From: Halovivax gelatinilyticus
GTDB lineage: Archaea > Halobacteriota > Halobacteria > Halobacteriales > Natrialbaceae
Length of the DNA: 64,000 nt
Reading direction: 5' to 3'
Assembly (NCBI RefSeq): GCF_024300625.1
Contig: NZ_CP101322.1
Coordinates: 1,253,992 to 1,317,991, forward strand
How positions within the stretch are numbered: the first letter of the stretch is position 1; every line of letters begins with the position of its first letter. The translations under genes were made by a program, and so were the position numbers. The notes below the pieces were generated by a model. The model did no database searches. It was not told the origin of the DNA and saw nothing but the letters and a program-made list of their open reading frames with translations. Positions 9,120 to 18,040 of the stretch are shown here, piece after piece.

Positions 9120-9279
9120 CGCACCGGACCCCGCGGCACCCGACCCCGAAAACTGCCCGTTTCCGCTGTGTCCGTTCTGTGAGACGCCGGTCGTCAGCGT
9201 CACGTCGACGGGGCCACACACCCACTCGGCCAGTCCCTGCGGTTGTGGCCTGACGCTCGCGGACGTCCAGGAGATGTAG
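9112..9279 (+). CDS. 55-residue zinc-finger micro-protein
   Basis: A short gene overlapping the end of the previous one by 8 nt (ATG at 9112 within GATGAGTAA). The product starts MSNAPDPAAPDPENCPF and has CPFC, then an 18-residue spacer rich in Thr/Ser/His and SPCGCGL, i.e. the same four-Cys layout as its upstream neighbour. The two fingers align (CPxC, G.x.H.A.PCGC), which supports both as real. The gene is too short for default length cut-offs and may be missed by gene callers. No function is known. Confidence 0.65.
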   Translation: MSNAPDPAAPDPENCPFPLCPFCETPVVSVTSTGPHTHSASPCGCGLTLADVQEM

Positions 9280-9422
9280 TGGTAGTTGGATGTCGCGCTC
9301 AGCACGGTAGGACCGCTCTCGGATTCGATTGTATCACGAACTCACCTCTTGAGCGGTGGCTCGAACAACTGCGCCGCACCCAAATTCATATATTGTATGA
9401 TCACCCCTAGTCTACCGACGCG

Positions 9423-9749
9423 ATGTCCCGAACCACCGCCACCATCCCCGACGATCTCACCGACCTCATGGAGGGTGCCGTTCGAGCCGGTGTCTTCGAG
9501 AACAAAAGCGACGCGATTCGTCACGTCCTCCGGGAGTACTTTCAGGAGAATCGGGAGGCCCGGATCGCCGCCGCGGTGTCGCTGTACGATGACGGGGATA
9601 TCACGCTCGGAACGGCCGCCCGTCTCGCCGGCCTCAACCGGTTCGAAATGCGCGACATATTGCGCGAGGAAGGGGTAGACCTCCGGTTCGGTCCCGAAGA
9701 TATGGCCGCCGTGCGAGACGAGATCGACGTCGCTCGGAATCTCGAGTGA
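9423..9749 (+). CDS. UPF0175-like antitoxin with ribbon-helix-helix N-terminus
   Basis: A 108-residue protein. The N-terminus (RTTATIPDDLTDLMEGAV, then KSDAIRHVLREYF) is a ribbon-helix-helix DNA-binding domain like those of CopG/VapB antitoxins. The C-terminal half (AVSLYDDGDITLGTAARLAGLNRFEMRDILREEGV) is the UPF0175 helix-turn-helix module. UPF0175 proteins commonly sit before PIN-domain proteins, and here the next start codon overlaps the stop (TGATG at 9747-9751). The partner is truncated, so the antitoxin may now be an orphan. Confidence 0.85.
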   Translation: MSRTTATIPDDLTDLMEGAVRAGVFENKSDAIRHVLREYFQENREARIAAAVSLYDDGDITLGTAARLAGLNRFEMRDILREEGVDLRFGPEDMAAVRDEIDVARNLE

Positions 9750-9963
9750 TGGAGGCGCCACAACGCGCAACGGTTCTCGATACCTCCGTAGTATCTAACT
9801 TCGCGCACGTCGATCACCTCGAACTGATCGCCACGCTACCGCGACCGGTGGTCGTCCCAGCCGTCCGAGACGAACTCGAACGGGGCATCCGGTGATCCGT
9901 CAGGAAATACGCTCCAACGAAGTAATCGAGCACCTGATCGACGGCGATCCAACCGACGAGTAA
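9749..9963 (+). pseudogene. Decayed PIN-domain toxin-like gene
   Basis: The frame starting at 9749 begins ATVLDTSVVSNFAHVDHLELI, a typical PIN start with the first catalytic Asp, but stops at 9893-9895 after only 48 residues; PIN partners of UPF0175 proteins usually have about 150-170. Just past the stop, a shifted frame (from 9892 to the TAA at 9961) reads VIRQEIRSNEVIEHLI, which resembles the C-terminal helix of such toxins. The simplest reading is an internal deletion of about 300 bp with loss of most of the nuclease, including the remaining catalytic acids. Confidence 0.6.
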
Positions 9964-10014
9964 CGCTCGCGGTGTGAGCCAGCTATTTATTCTCGCGGAA
10001 CGTTTGTCGGAACG

Positions 10015-10170
10015 ATGACGTCAGATTCGCCGAAGTGGACGGACCCCGATCCCCACTACTCGACGGAGTGGTCGATCCCCGAGGGGAACGCGCGGCGGTG
10101 GGCCGTCCTCGCGTTTCTGGGATTCTGGGTGGTCCAGTTTCTGGTCCTCTTCCTCGTCTGGCTCTTCTAA
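10015..10170 (+). CDS. 51-residue single-helix membrane protein
   Basis: Starts MTSDSPKWTDPDPHYSTEWS and continues with a basic NARRW stop-transfer boundary and one helix (AVLAFLGFWVVQFLVLFLVW) running to the C-terminus, so the N-terminus probably stays in the cytoplasm. Small proteins with this Trp-rich N-terminus and one helix are widespread in haloarchaea. It precedes convergent truA by 24 nt. The function is unknown, and it is too short for usual cut-offs. Confidence 0.6.
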   Translation: MTSDSPKWTDPDPHYSTEWSIPEGNARRWAVLAFLGFWVVQFLVLFLVWLF

Positions 10171-10194
10171 GACCGTCGGGTGTGGCGTGCCTTG

Positions 10195-11073
10195 TCAACG
10201 AACGCCGTCCCGAAGCTGGCGTGAAACCCGAGTTCCGGTCGCCCGCTCGATCCGCCGTTGCTCGAACACCGTCCGAGCGCTCGCCGCCGCCTCGGCGTCG
10301 ACGTCGAACCCGACGTTCGGATACGTCACGTCCGCGAGTACCAGCGGTTCCGGCGCGGCCGGCGGAACGCCCTCGTGGCCCGGAAGCGGCTCCCGATCGA
10401 GGACGCGATCGATCGTCTCCAGCGACGACTCGCCGCTCCCGACGCGACGGATCAGCGTGACGAGCCGTCGGACGAGCTGGCGGGCGAAGCCGCCGGCGGT
10501 GACCGTCAGTTCGACGAACGGGCCGTCGCGGGCGGCGGCGATCTCGATCGTCCGCTCGGTGTTCGTCTCGTCCGGCGTGAGGTTGTGGTAGTCGTTCGTC
10601 CCCGAGAGGGCTCGACACGCCTCGCGAACGCGCTCGTCGGAAACCGCCGGCCAGTCGGGGTAGGAGTCAGCGACGGTCTCACGCTCTCTCGCCGGCGCAT
10701 AGAGGTGGTAGGTGTAGGTGCGCTCCGTGGCGTCGTGGGTCGCGTGAAAGTCGGTCGGGACGTCGGCGCTCGCCCAGGCCCGAATGTCGGCCGGCAGTTC
10801 GGCGTTCATCGCCCGCGGCGTGAGCCACTCGGGCGCGGAGAAGGCGACGGTCTGGGCGATCGCGGAGACGCCGGCGTCGGTGCGCCCGGCGGCCGCGTAA
10901 CCGCGAGGTCGATCGGGGCGGTCGTCGCCCGGGGTCGCCGTCGCGGGCTCCGGTCGGTACGCACTGAGCGCCCGGAGGGTGTCGAACATGGTGCCCTCGA
11001 CGGTGTCGACGTCGGGCTGACGCTGGAACCCGGCGTACCCGGCGCCGTCGTAGGCGAGACGAAACGCGCGCAT
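10195..11073 (-). CDS. truA: tRNA pseudouridine(38-40) synthase TruA
   Basis: A 292-residue archaeal TruA. The N-terminus MRAFRLAYDGAGYAGFQRQP and the catalytic motif AGRTDAGVSA with Asp66 are diagnostic; RTYTYHLYAP and DYHNLTPDE follow as in the family. It converts uridines 38-40 of the anticodon stem-loop to pseudouridine. A 16-residue acidic insertion around residues 41-57 is a haloarchaeal feature. It is divergent from the sulfatase-superfamily gene at 11183. Confidence 0.93.
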   Translation of the reverse strand: MRAFRLAYDGAGYAGFQRQPDVDTVEGTMFDTLRALSAYRPEPATATPGDDRPDRPRGYAAAGRTDAGVSAIAQTVAFSAPEWLTPRAMNAELPADIRAWASADVPTDFHATHDATERTYTYHLYAPARERETVADSYPDWPAVSDERVREACRALSGTNDYHNLTPDETNTERTIEIAAARDGPFVELTVTAGGFARQLVRRLVTLIRRVGSGESSLETIDRVLDREPLPGHEGVPPAAPEPLVLADVTYPNVGFDVDAEAAASARTVFEQRRIERATGTRVSRQLRDGVR

Positions 11074-11182
11074 CGTCCCTCGCTACCGGGTCGAACGGGT
11101 TAGGCGCGTCGAACCTGCGAGGGCGACGTCTATAATCCCTGCGTACGCCGGGGCCGCGACCTTCCGGGCGAACGCTGCAGCT

Positions 11183-12793
11183 ATGGATACCATGACCGCC
11201 GATGGCGATTCTGCGGACGACGGGCAGAGCCATGATATCGCGTCGGGTCGCACTACCGCGACGACCCGCACGACCGACGCCGATCGATCGGCCTCGACGG
11301 TAGGGACGGCCTACGACGGATCCGGGTCGGCCGCCCCGGACGAACGGCTGAACGTCTGTCTCGTCGTCCTGGACACGGCCCGGGCCGCCGACGTCGACGA
11401 AGAGATTACGCCGACGCTCGCCCGACTCGGCCAGGAGGGGACGCGGTTCGAACGGGCCTTCTCGACCGCGCCGTGGACCGTTCCCTCCCACGCCTCGCTG
11501 TTTACCGGCACCTATCCGAGCGAACACGGCACCCACGGCGCCAATCCCGTCCTCGACGATAGCCTGCGCACGCTCCCAGAGGCGTTCGCCGACGCGGGCT
11601 ACGAGACCGTCGGCGTCTCGAACAACACCTGGATCACCGAGGAGTTCGGGTTCGACCGCGGATTCTCCCAGCTTCGTAGAGGCTGGCAGTACCGCCAGTC
11701 CGAAACGGACATGGGCGGCGTCGTCCGCGGGGAGTGTCTCTCCGAGAAAATCGAAGCGACGCGAGCACGCCTCTTCGAGGGGAATCCGCTGGTGAACCTC
11801 GCGAACGTGATCTACAGCGAGTTCGTGCAACCGGCCGGCGACGACGGCGCCGCCCGCAGCGTCGACTGGATCGGCGACTGGGTGACCGATCGCGATCGCT
11901 CGACCCCGTTCTTCTGTTTTCTGAACCTCATCGAGCCGCACGTCGTGTACGATCCACCTCGCGAGTACGCCGAACGATACCTCCCGCCCGGTGCAACCTA
12001 CGAGTCGGCCGCCGAGATTCGCCAGGACCCGCGGGCGTTCGACTGCGGCGACTACGACCTCACCGACGCGGAGTTCGAACAGCTACGCGGCCTCTACCGC
12101 GGCTCGCTCGCCTACGTCGACGACCAGCTCGCCAGACTCCGACTGTCGCTCGAAGCCGCCGGCGAGTGGGAGCGAACGATCGTCGTCGTCTGTGGCGATC
12201 ACGGCGAGCACGTCGGCGAGCACGGCTTCTTCGGCCACCAGTACAACCTCTACGACACCCTGCTCTCGGTGCCGCTCGTCGTCACCGGCGGGGCGTTCGA
12301 CGGCGGCGAGCACCGCGACGATCTCGTTCAACTGTGTGATCTCCCCGACACGCTCCTCGACGCCACCGGCGTTCGCGACGGCCGGCTCCGGAATCAGAGT
12401 CGGGGTCGCTCGCTTCACCCGGATTCGTCCGCCACTCCGCGCGAGGCCGTCTTCGCCGAGTACGTCACGCCCCAGCCGTCGATCGATCGACTCGAGGCGC
12501 GCTTTGGCGACCTCCCCGAGCGCATCTACACGTACGATCGGCGCCTCCGTTCGGTTCGAACGCCGAACTACAAGTACGTCGAGGGTGACGACGGATTCAG
12601 TCGGCTACACTACCTGCCGACGGATCCGGACGAGTCGCGCAACGTCGTCGACGAAGAGCCGGCGGTCGCCGCCAGGCTCGAACGGCGACTCGAGTCGACG
12701 CTCGGTCCGCTCGCGTCGACGCCACGTGTCGAAGCCGAGGTCTCGATGACCGAGAGCACGAAACAGCGGCTGGCCGATCTCGGCTACCGGTGA
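11183..12793 (+). CDS. Sulfatase/alkaline-phosphatase superfamily hydrolase with Thr nucleophile position
   Basis: A 536-residue protein. The metal-binding Asp64 (VVLDTARAAD) and the later DHGEHVGEHGFFGH loop are those of the superfamily. At the position where true sulfatases carry the formylglycine Cys or Ser (C-x-P-S-R) this protein has TVPSH (99-103), so the attacking residue would be Thr99, as in phosphatase and phosphotransferase relatives. It therefore may act on phosphoesters rather than sulfate esters. The N-terminal 55 residues are disordered and acidic, and there is no signal peptide. A second start at 11192 (MTADG) is possible. Confidence 0.85.
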   Translation: MDTMTADGDSADDGQSHDIASGRTTATTRTTDADRSASTVGTAYDGSGSAAPDERLNVCLVVLDTARAADVDEEITPTLARLGQEGTRFERAFSTAPWTVPSHASLFTGTYPSEHGTHGANPVLDDSLRTLPEAFADAGYETVGVSNNTWITEEFGFDRGFSQLRRGWQYRQSETDMGGVVRGECLSEKIEATRARLFEGNPLVNLANVIYSEFVQPAGDDGAARSVDWIGDWVTDRDRSTPFFCFLNLIEPHVVYDPPREYAERYLPPGATYESAAEIRQDPRAFDCGDYDLTDAEFEQLRGLYRGSLAYVDDQLARLRLSLEAAGEWERTIVVVCGDHGEHVGEHGFFGHQYNLYDTLLSVPLVVTGGAFDGGEHRDDLVQLCDLPDTLLDATGVRDGRLRNQSRGRSLHPDSSATPREAVFAEYVTPQPSIDRLEARFGDLPERIYTYDRRLRSVRTPNYKYVEGDDGFSRLHYLPTDPDESRNVVDEEPAVAARLERRLESTLGPLASTPRVEAEVSMTESTKQRLADLGYR

Positions 12794-12953
12794 CGATCCG
12801 ATCGGTCGGCGCGTACAGACGGTCGTTCGACGCGAGAAATCGGTACGCGACGACGCAGGTTCGTCGGATCAGAACCTGCCGCTCAGCGCTACGTGAAACA
12901 GTGGGCCGGTCGACGAGACCGGTCCGAACCCCTACTCGAGAGAAAGAAGCGAA

Positions 12954-13274
12954 TTAAACGTTGTACTCCACGTGGACTGACGGTGTGCTGGCCGATTCGG
13001 GTGCGGGAGTGCCGTTCCAGTCTGCGAGGTGGACGTTCGCCAGCTCGCCCGAAAAGCGAAGACGAGTGACGCCGACTTCGATCATTCCCTCGGCGGACGA
13101 TCCCGAAACGATCGTCGTATCCGAGACCGGATCGTCGCTCTCGGCCTCGATTTCGCCGTCGACGGTCACTTCGAACGAGGCGGGGACACCTCGTCCAACG
13201 ATCGTCACGAGGTTCGGAAGCGGTTCGTCTGTCTTCGAGTGCACACCGGTTCGTACCGGATTGTCGCGTGCCAT
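12954..13274 (-). CDS. Haloarchaeal hypothetical beta-rich protein
   Basis: A 106-residue protein beginning MARDNPVRTGVHSKTDEPL. The body alternates short strands (LVTIVGRGVPASFEVTVDGEIE, VGVTRLRFSGELANVHLADWNG) in an Ig- or jelly-roll-like pattern. It has no Cys, no signal peptide and no recognised domain. Upstream (13300-13370) is a strongly AT-rich stretch likely to hold its promoter. The frame is credible by composition; the function is unknown. Confidence 0.65.
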   Translation of the reverse strand: MARDNPVRTGVHSKTDEPLPNLVTIVGRGVPASFEVTVDGEIEAESDDPVSDTTIVSGSSAEGMIEVGVTRLRFSGELANVHLADWNGTPAPESASTPSVHVEYNV

Positions 13275-13642
13275 ACCGGGAAACGCGGCGGACCCACCAT
13301 AAGTCTTCTAGTCGAAATCCACAAACGTTCATAAATTGAGTATATTTTCTATGTTTATAATATTCTAAACGCGTGACTATCACGAATTCGTGACCGTATC
13401 GACGACCTACCTGTTTTCGATCGACGCTAAGGACGGATTATTCGATCGACGTCGCGGCCTCGCCGGGTTCGAACGGGTGACGGGGAGGACTGAAACGGCG
13501 TCCCACAGCGCCGATGTGTGACGAACCCACCGGATCGAACGACGGCGACCGATCGAGTCGCAGTTTCGCGGTACGGAGTGCTTATGGCTGGTATGAGAGT
13601 AGTAACAACGTTCCGTCTCGTGGAGTGTCAGTCTGGTTGTCG

Positions 13643-13918
13643 ATGCACGAACTCACCGGGTTTCAACGCGACCTGCTGTACGTGATCGCCGCGGCCGACC
13701 AGCCATCGGGTCAAGAGGTCAAAGCCGAGATCGAGGGCTACTACAGCTCCGACATCAATCACGGCCGACTCTATCCGAATCTCGACACCCTCGTCGATCG
13801 AGGGTTCGTCGAAAAGGGCCAACTCGACCGGCGAACTAACTACTACGATATCACAAGCGAGGGTGAACACCTGATCGAAGAACGACGCGAGTGGGAGTCA
13901 CAGTACGTCGAGTCGTAG
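13643..13918 (+). CDS. PadR-family transcriptional regulator
   Basis: A 91-residue single-domain PadR winged-helix protein. ELTGFQRDLLYVIAAADQP is helix 1, GQEVKAEIEGYYSSDINHGRLYPNLDTLVDRGFVEKG is the recognition helix plus wing, and LDRRTNYYDITSEG is the beta hairpin. This short PadR type is abundant in haloarchaea. The start at 13643 (MHELTGF) fits the family; codons upstream to 13514 are not family-like. No target operon is adjacent, since it converges on hyuB. The ligand and targets are unknown. Confidence 0.9.
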   Translation: MHELTGFQRDLLYVIAAADQPSGQEVKAEIEGYYSSDINHGRLYPNLDTLVDRGFVEKGQLDRRTNYYDITSEGEHLIEERREWESQYVES

Positions 13919-14030
13919 CGATCCGCGTTCGATCCGGCGATGGCCGATACGCCTAGTCGGCATCGACTCCGTGTCGGACAACTCGGCCGAGATTCACTCG
14001 TCGGAGTCGGCGTCGCGACGCGAGTAGTCG

Positions 14031-15791
14031 TTACTCGACGTCGACGCCGTAGATCGATCGCGCACGAGCGGCCGACAGCAGGCCGCGGACGACGTCTCGT
14101 CTGACGGCGTCCGTCGAGCGGTCGGACGGATCCCCGTATCCGCCGCCTCCGGGCGTCCGAATACTGACGACGTCCCCCGGTTCGAGCGTTCGCGTACACT
14201 TCGCCGGCAGCGACGTCGACGAATCGGTTCGAACCAGTGCGTCGGCGCCGGTTTTCCCGTCCTCTCCGCCGACGATTCCGTACGGCGCGTTCCGTCTCCG
14301 GTCAGCGAGGAGGCTGAACGCGGCGCCCGATCGGGCGTCGTCGAGGACGCGAATGTCCCGTCGCAGTCCCACCCCGCCGCGGAACTCGCCGGCGCCACCG
14401 GTGTCCGGCCGGTACTCGTAGCGCTCGACCGAGAGCGGGTACGCCGTTTCGAGCACCTCCGCCGGCGTGTTCATCGTGTTCGACATGTGAACGTGAACCC
14501 CGTCCATCCCGTCGCCGCCCGCGCAGGCACCGAACCCGCCGCCGCCCGTTTCGTAGAACGCGTACGGTTCGTCGGTTCGCGGATCGACGCCCCCGAAGGT
14601 CACGTTGTTCATCGTCCCCTGGCCGGCGGCGAGCGCCCGTTCGGGTGTCGCCGACGCGAGCGCCCCGAGCACCACGTCCGTCACCCGCTGGGAGGTCTCG
14701 AGGTTACCGCCGACGACCGCCGCCGGCGGCTCCGCGTCGACGACCGTTCCGGGTTCGGTTACGATTTCGATGGGACGATAGGCGCCCGCGTTGGCGGGAA
14801 TCTCCGGGTCTGTCACGCATCGAACCGCGTAATAGGTCGCCGAGGCCGTCACCGCGAAGACGGCGTTGACCGGCCCCTCGGTCTGGCGATCCGTCCCGGA
14901 AAAGTCGACCGAGATCGAGTCGCCGTCGATCGCGACCGTCGCCTCGATTCGGACGTCCTCGGTCCCGCGGCCGTCGTCGTCGAGCGCGTCCGCGAACGAG
15001 TAGCGGCCGTCCGGTAGCGCCGCGATCGCCGCCGCCATTCGCCGCTCGGCGTACGCCTGGACGGCGTCGATCGTCGACCGGATCGTCTCCAGCCCGTACT
15101 CGGCGGCGAGTTCCGAGAGGCGCCGTTTACCGGTCTCGTTCGCGGCGTGCTGGGCTCGCAGGTCGCCGCGGCGTTCGTCGGGCGTGCGCACGTTCGAGAG
15201 GATGAACGCCATCGCATCGGGAACGAGGTCGCCACCGTCGTAGAGCTTCACCGGCGGAATCCGCAGGCCCTCCTGGTAGATCTCGGTCGAATCCGCCGCG
15301 ACGCTTCCGGCCTGTGAACCGCCGATGTCGGCGTGGTGGGCCCGGTTGGCGGCGAAGCCGAGGAGTTCCGGTGATTCGCCGTCGGTCGTCGGTTCGCCCG
15401 CCGAATCGCCGTCAGCGACGTATATCGGCGTGACCAGCGTCAGGTCGGGCAGGTGTGCCCCGCCGCGGAACGGGTCGTTTAAGACGACGGCGTCGCCGGG
15501 GGCGAGCGTCTCCGGCGGGTACCGCTCGAGCGCGGCGGCGACCGAAAACGGCATGGCTCCGAGGTGGACCGGCATCGTCTCCGCCTGGCTCACCATCTCG
15601 CCCTCGGCGTCGAAGAGCGCACACGAGCAGTCCTTGCGCTCCGTGATGTTCGGCGAGTAGCCCGTTCGCACCAGATTGGCGTTCATCTCCTCGGCGACCG
15701 CGGCGAACGCGTTGCGCAGGACTTCCAGGGTGACGGGATCGACACCGCCGTCCGAGCCCTCGCCGCCTCCGAGCCCGTCTTCTTCGCTCAC
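14031..15791 (-). CDS. hyuB: Hydantoinase B/oxoprolinase subunit (HyuB)
   Basis: A 586-residue HyuB homologue. Diagnostic stretches are [19 protein letters not shown] near the start, [34 protein letters not shown], and the Gly-rich TGGGGFGA and PGGGGYG near the C-terminus. With HyuA it forms an ATP-dependent amidohydrolase acting on hydantoins, 5-oxoproline or related cyclic amides, or an acetone-carboxylase-like complex. The GTG start at 15791 overlaps the hyuA stop (GTGA), so the pair is translationally coupled. The exact substrate cannot be told from sequence. Confidence 0.9.
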   Translation of the reverse strand: MSEEDGLGGGEGSDGGVDPVTLEVLRNAFAAVAEEMNANLVRTGYSPNITERKDCSCALFDAEGEMVSQAETMPVHLGAMPFSVAAALERYPPETLAPGDAVVLNDPFRGGAHLPDLTLVTPIYVADGDSAGEPTTDGESPELLGFAANRAHHADIGGSQAGSVAADSTEIYQEGLRIPPVKLYDGGDLVPDAMAFILSNVRTPDERRGDLRAQHAANETGKRRLSELAAEYGLETIRSTIDAVQAYAERRMAAAIAALPDGRYSFADALDDDGRGTEDVRIEATVAIDGDSISVDFSGTDRQTEGPVNAVFAVTASATYYAVRCVTDPEIPANAGAYRPIEIVTEPGTVVDAEPPAAVVGGNLETSQRVTDVVLGALASATPERALAAGQGTMNNVTFGGVDPRTDEPYAFYETGGGGFGACAGGDGMDGVHVHMSNTMNTPAEVLETAYPLSVERYEYRPDTGGAGEFRGGVGLRRDIRVLDDARSGAAFSLLADRRRNAPYGIVGGEDGKTGADALVRTDSSTSLPAKCTRTLEPGDVVSIRTPGGGGYGDPSDRSTDAVRRDVVRGLLSAARARSIYGVDVE

Positions 15792-17890
15792 GAGGACACC
15801 TCCAGGACGAGCGAGCCGTGCTCGTCGACGGTCGCCGCCCACCCCGGCCTGACGACGACCGTGCTCTCGGTTCCCTCGACGATCGCCGGCCCGTCGACCG
15901 CGGCTCCGGCCGGTAGCCCCGCCCGATCGTACACCGGCGTCTCGCGGAGGGTTCCGTCGAAGTCGACGGATCGCTCTGTGCGGATCGGATCGCCGGCGTC
16001 GGTCGCTGGAGCCGAGAGCGTCGGCGGATCGACCGGTTTGTGAACCCGAACCCTGACGGTGACGAGTTCGATCGGTTCATCGGGCGAGGCGTGGCCGTAT
16101 CGGCGCTCGTGGACCGCGTGAAACCGGTCGGCGGCCGCGTCGAGCGTCTCCGGGGAGAGTTCTTCGTCGGGGAGGTCGACCGCGAGGTCGAACGATTGAC
16201 CGGCGTAGCGGAGGGCGAGCGAGCGTTCGATTCGGAGGGAATCCGGCCCATCCGATTCGTCGCTCTCCGAATCGGAACCCGATTCGTCCAGTTGTGCCAG
16301 CGCCTCGCGTTCCACCTCGGCGAACACGCTCGCGAGCGCGCCGGGATCGACGTCCGCGAGGCGACGAACCATCGACGTGCTCCGGTCGACCACCCGGTCG
16401 CTGACGAGCAGACCGAGCGCTGAGAGGACGCCCGCCGTTCGCGGGACGATCACCCGAGAGACGTCGAGCGATTCGGCGAGCGCCGTCGCGTGGGCCGGAC
16501 CCGCGCCGCCGTAGGCGACGAGGGCGAACCGACGGGGATCGTGTCCGCGCTCGACGGAGACGACGCGAAGGGCGCGCTCCATGTTCGCGTTGGCGACCGC
16601 CAATATTCCCCGGGCGGCCTCCTCGACGTCGAGACCGAGGGGGTCGGCGACGCGTTCGGCCACCGCCGCTTCGATCCGCGCTCGATCGGGAACCGAAGTC
16701 GAACCGGCCCCGGCGTCATCCGACTCACCGCCGAGGAATCGGTCCGGATCGAGCCGGCCACAAAGCACCTGCGCGTCGGTCACCGTCGGTTCCGTCCCGC
16801 CGCGGCCGTAACAGATCGGCCCCGGCCGGGCGCCGGCCGAGCGCGGGCCGACCCGAAGGGAGCCGCCCTCGTCGACCCAGGCGATCGAGCCGCCGCCGGC
16901 CCCGATGGTGTGGACGTCGACCGACGGAACGGAGACCGGGTAGTCGCCGATCTCGAGATCCGTCGCGACCGTCGGCTCGCCGCCGGAGACGAGCGAGACG
17001 TCACAGGAGGTGCCGCCCATGTCCATCGTGATGAGCGCCGACTCGCCGCAAAGTCCACCGACGTGCGCCGCCCCCTGGACGCCCGCGGCCGGGCCGGAGA
17101 GGAGCGTGTTCACCGGCCGCCGTCGCGCGCTGTCGGCGCCGATCGTCCCGCCGTTCGACTGCATGACCCGAAGCGGCGCGTCGATGGCGCGGTCAGAGAT
17201 TCCCGCTTCGAGTCGCCCGAGATATCGATCCATCACGGGTTTGAGCGCCGCGTCGAGCGCGGTCGCGAGCGTCCGCTCGTACTCTCTGATCTCGGGACGG
17301 ACCTCGCTCGACAGCGAGATGGTGACGTCGTCGAGTTCCTCGTCGAGGATCTCCCTAACCCGGCGCTCGTGAGCGTCGTTCTCGAACGAGAACAGAAGCG
17401 AGACGGCGACGCTCTCGACGTCGTAGTCGCGAATTCGTGCAGCGACCGATCGGACGTCAGCCTCACAGAGCGGCGTCCGCACCTGGCCCCGGTCGCCGAG
17501 GCGTTCTTCGACCTCGAACCGTCGCTGGCGGGAGACCACCGGGTCTGGCGGTCGTTCCGTGTAGTCGTAGATGTCGGGGCGGGCCTGTCGACCGATCGCG
17601 AGCGCGTCGCGAAATCCCTCGGTCGTCACCAGCGCCACGTCGGTCCAGTCGCGTTCGAGGACGGCGTTCGTCGCGACGGTCGTCCCGTGGACGAACGCGG
17701 CGACCGCCGACGGGTCGAATCCGACCGCCTCCCGAACGCGTTCGACGCCTCGAAGGACGCCCTCGTCCGGGCTGTCGGGCGTCGACGGCGTCTTCGTGAC
17801 GTGGAGCCGGCCGTTTCTGACCGACACCACGTCGGTGCACGTCCCGCCGACGTCGACGCCGAGTCGCGTTCCCGGCGATGATCGCGTCAT
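15788..17890 (-). CDS. hyuA: Hydantoinase/oxoprolinase subunit A (HyuA)
   Basis: A 700-residue HyuA homologue. It shows the actin/ASKHA-like ATP-binding signatures LGVDVGGTCTDVVSV at the N-terminus and ITMDMGGTSCDVSLV in the centre, plus FVHGTTVATNAVLER and MQSNGGTI. It would supply ATP-dependent activation for the amide-bond hydrolysis carried out with HyuB, which overlaps its 3' end by 4 nt. The start at 17890 (MTRSSPGTRLGVDVGG) places the first motif where it normally lies. The downstream arrangement of sulfatase, hyuA, hyuB on one strand suggests catabolism of an organic N or S compound. Confidence 0.9.
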   Translation of the reverse strand: MTRSSPGTRLGVDVGGTCTDVVSVRNGRLHVTKTPSTPDSPDEGVLRGVERVREAVGFDPSAVAAFVHGTTVATNAVLERDWTDVALVTTEGFRDALAIGRQARPDIYDYTERPPDPVVSRQRRFEVEERLGDRGQVRTPLCEADVRSVAARIRDYDVESVAVSLLFSFENDAHERRVREILDEELDDVTISLSSEVRPEIREYERTLATALDAALKPVMDRYLGRLEAGISDRAIDAPLRVMQSNGGTIGADSARRRPVNTLLSGPAAGVQGAAHVGGLCGESALITMDMGGTSCDVSLVSGGEPTVATDLEIGDYPVSVPSVDVHTIGAGGGSIAWVDEGGSLRVGPRSAGARPGPICYGRGGTEPTVTDAQVLCGRLDPDRFLGGESDDAGAGSTSVPDRARIEAAVAERVADPLGLDVEEAARGILAVANANMERALRVVSVERGHDPRRFALVAYGGAGPAHATALAESLDVSRVIVPRTAGVLSALGLLVSDRVVDRSTSMVRRLADVDPGALASVFAEVEREALAQLDESGSDSESDESDGPDSLRIERSLALRYAGQSFDLAVDLPDEELSPETLDAAADRFHAVHERRYGHASPDEPIELVTVRVRVHKPVDPPTLSAPATDAGDPIRTERSVDFDGTLRETPVYDRAGLPAGAAVDGPAIVEGTESTVVVRPGWAATVDEHGSLVLEVSS

Positions 17891-17982
17891 ACACTCCCTT
17901 GCGGCGTCCGGCTCATAATCGTTGTCGCGTCGGCACGCGAGACAACGCTTCCCATGGCGACCAGGTCCCCGCACCCAATCAG

Positions 17983-18040
17983 ACGCGAACGTCTATCCTC
18001 ACGCGAACGTCCCTTCTCACGCCAACGTTTCCTCTCACGC
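17983..18040. repeat. 18-bp tandem repeat across the sulfatase stop codon
   Basis: Units of 18 bp start at 17983, 18001 and 18019, with a partial unit from 18037. On the minus strand each carries TTCGCGTGA or a one-base variant, which is the end of the sulfatase gene (Phe-Ala-stop), so the 3' end of the gene has been duplicated in tandem with TGA kept in phase. Confidence 0.8.

Noticed and set aside
16490-17881. 463-codon plus-strand open frame
   Set aside because: It lies entirely opposite hyuA, which has clear ASKHA motifs; the frame is an antisense shadow typical of GC-rich DNA with Arg/Val/Gly-rich low-quality sequence.
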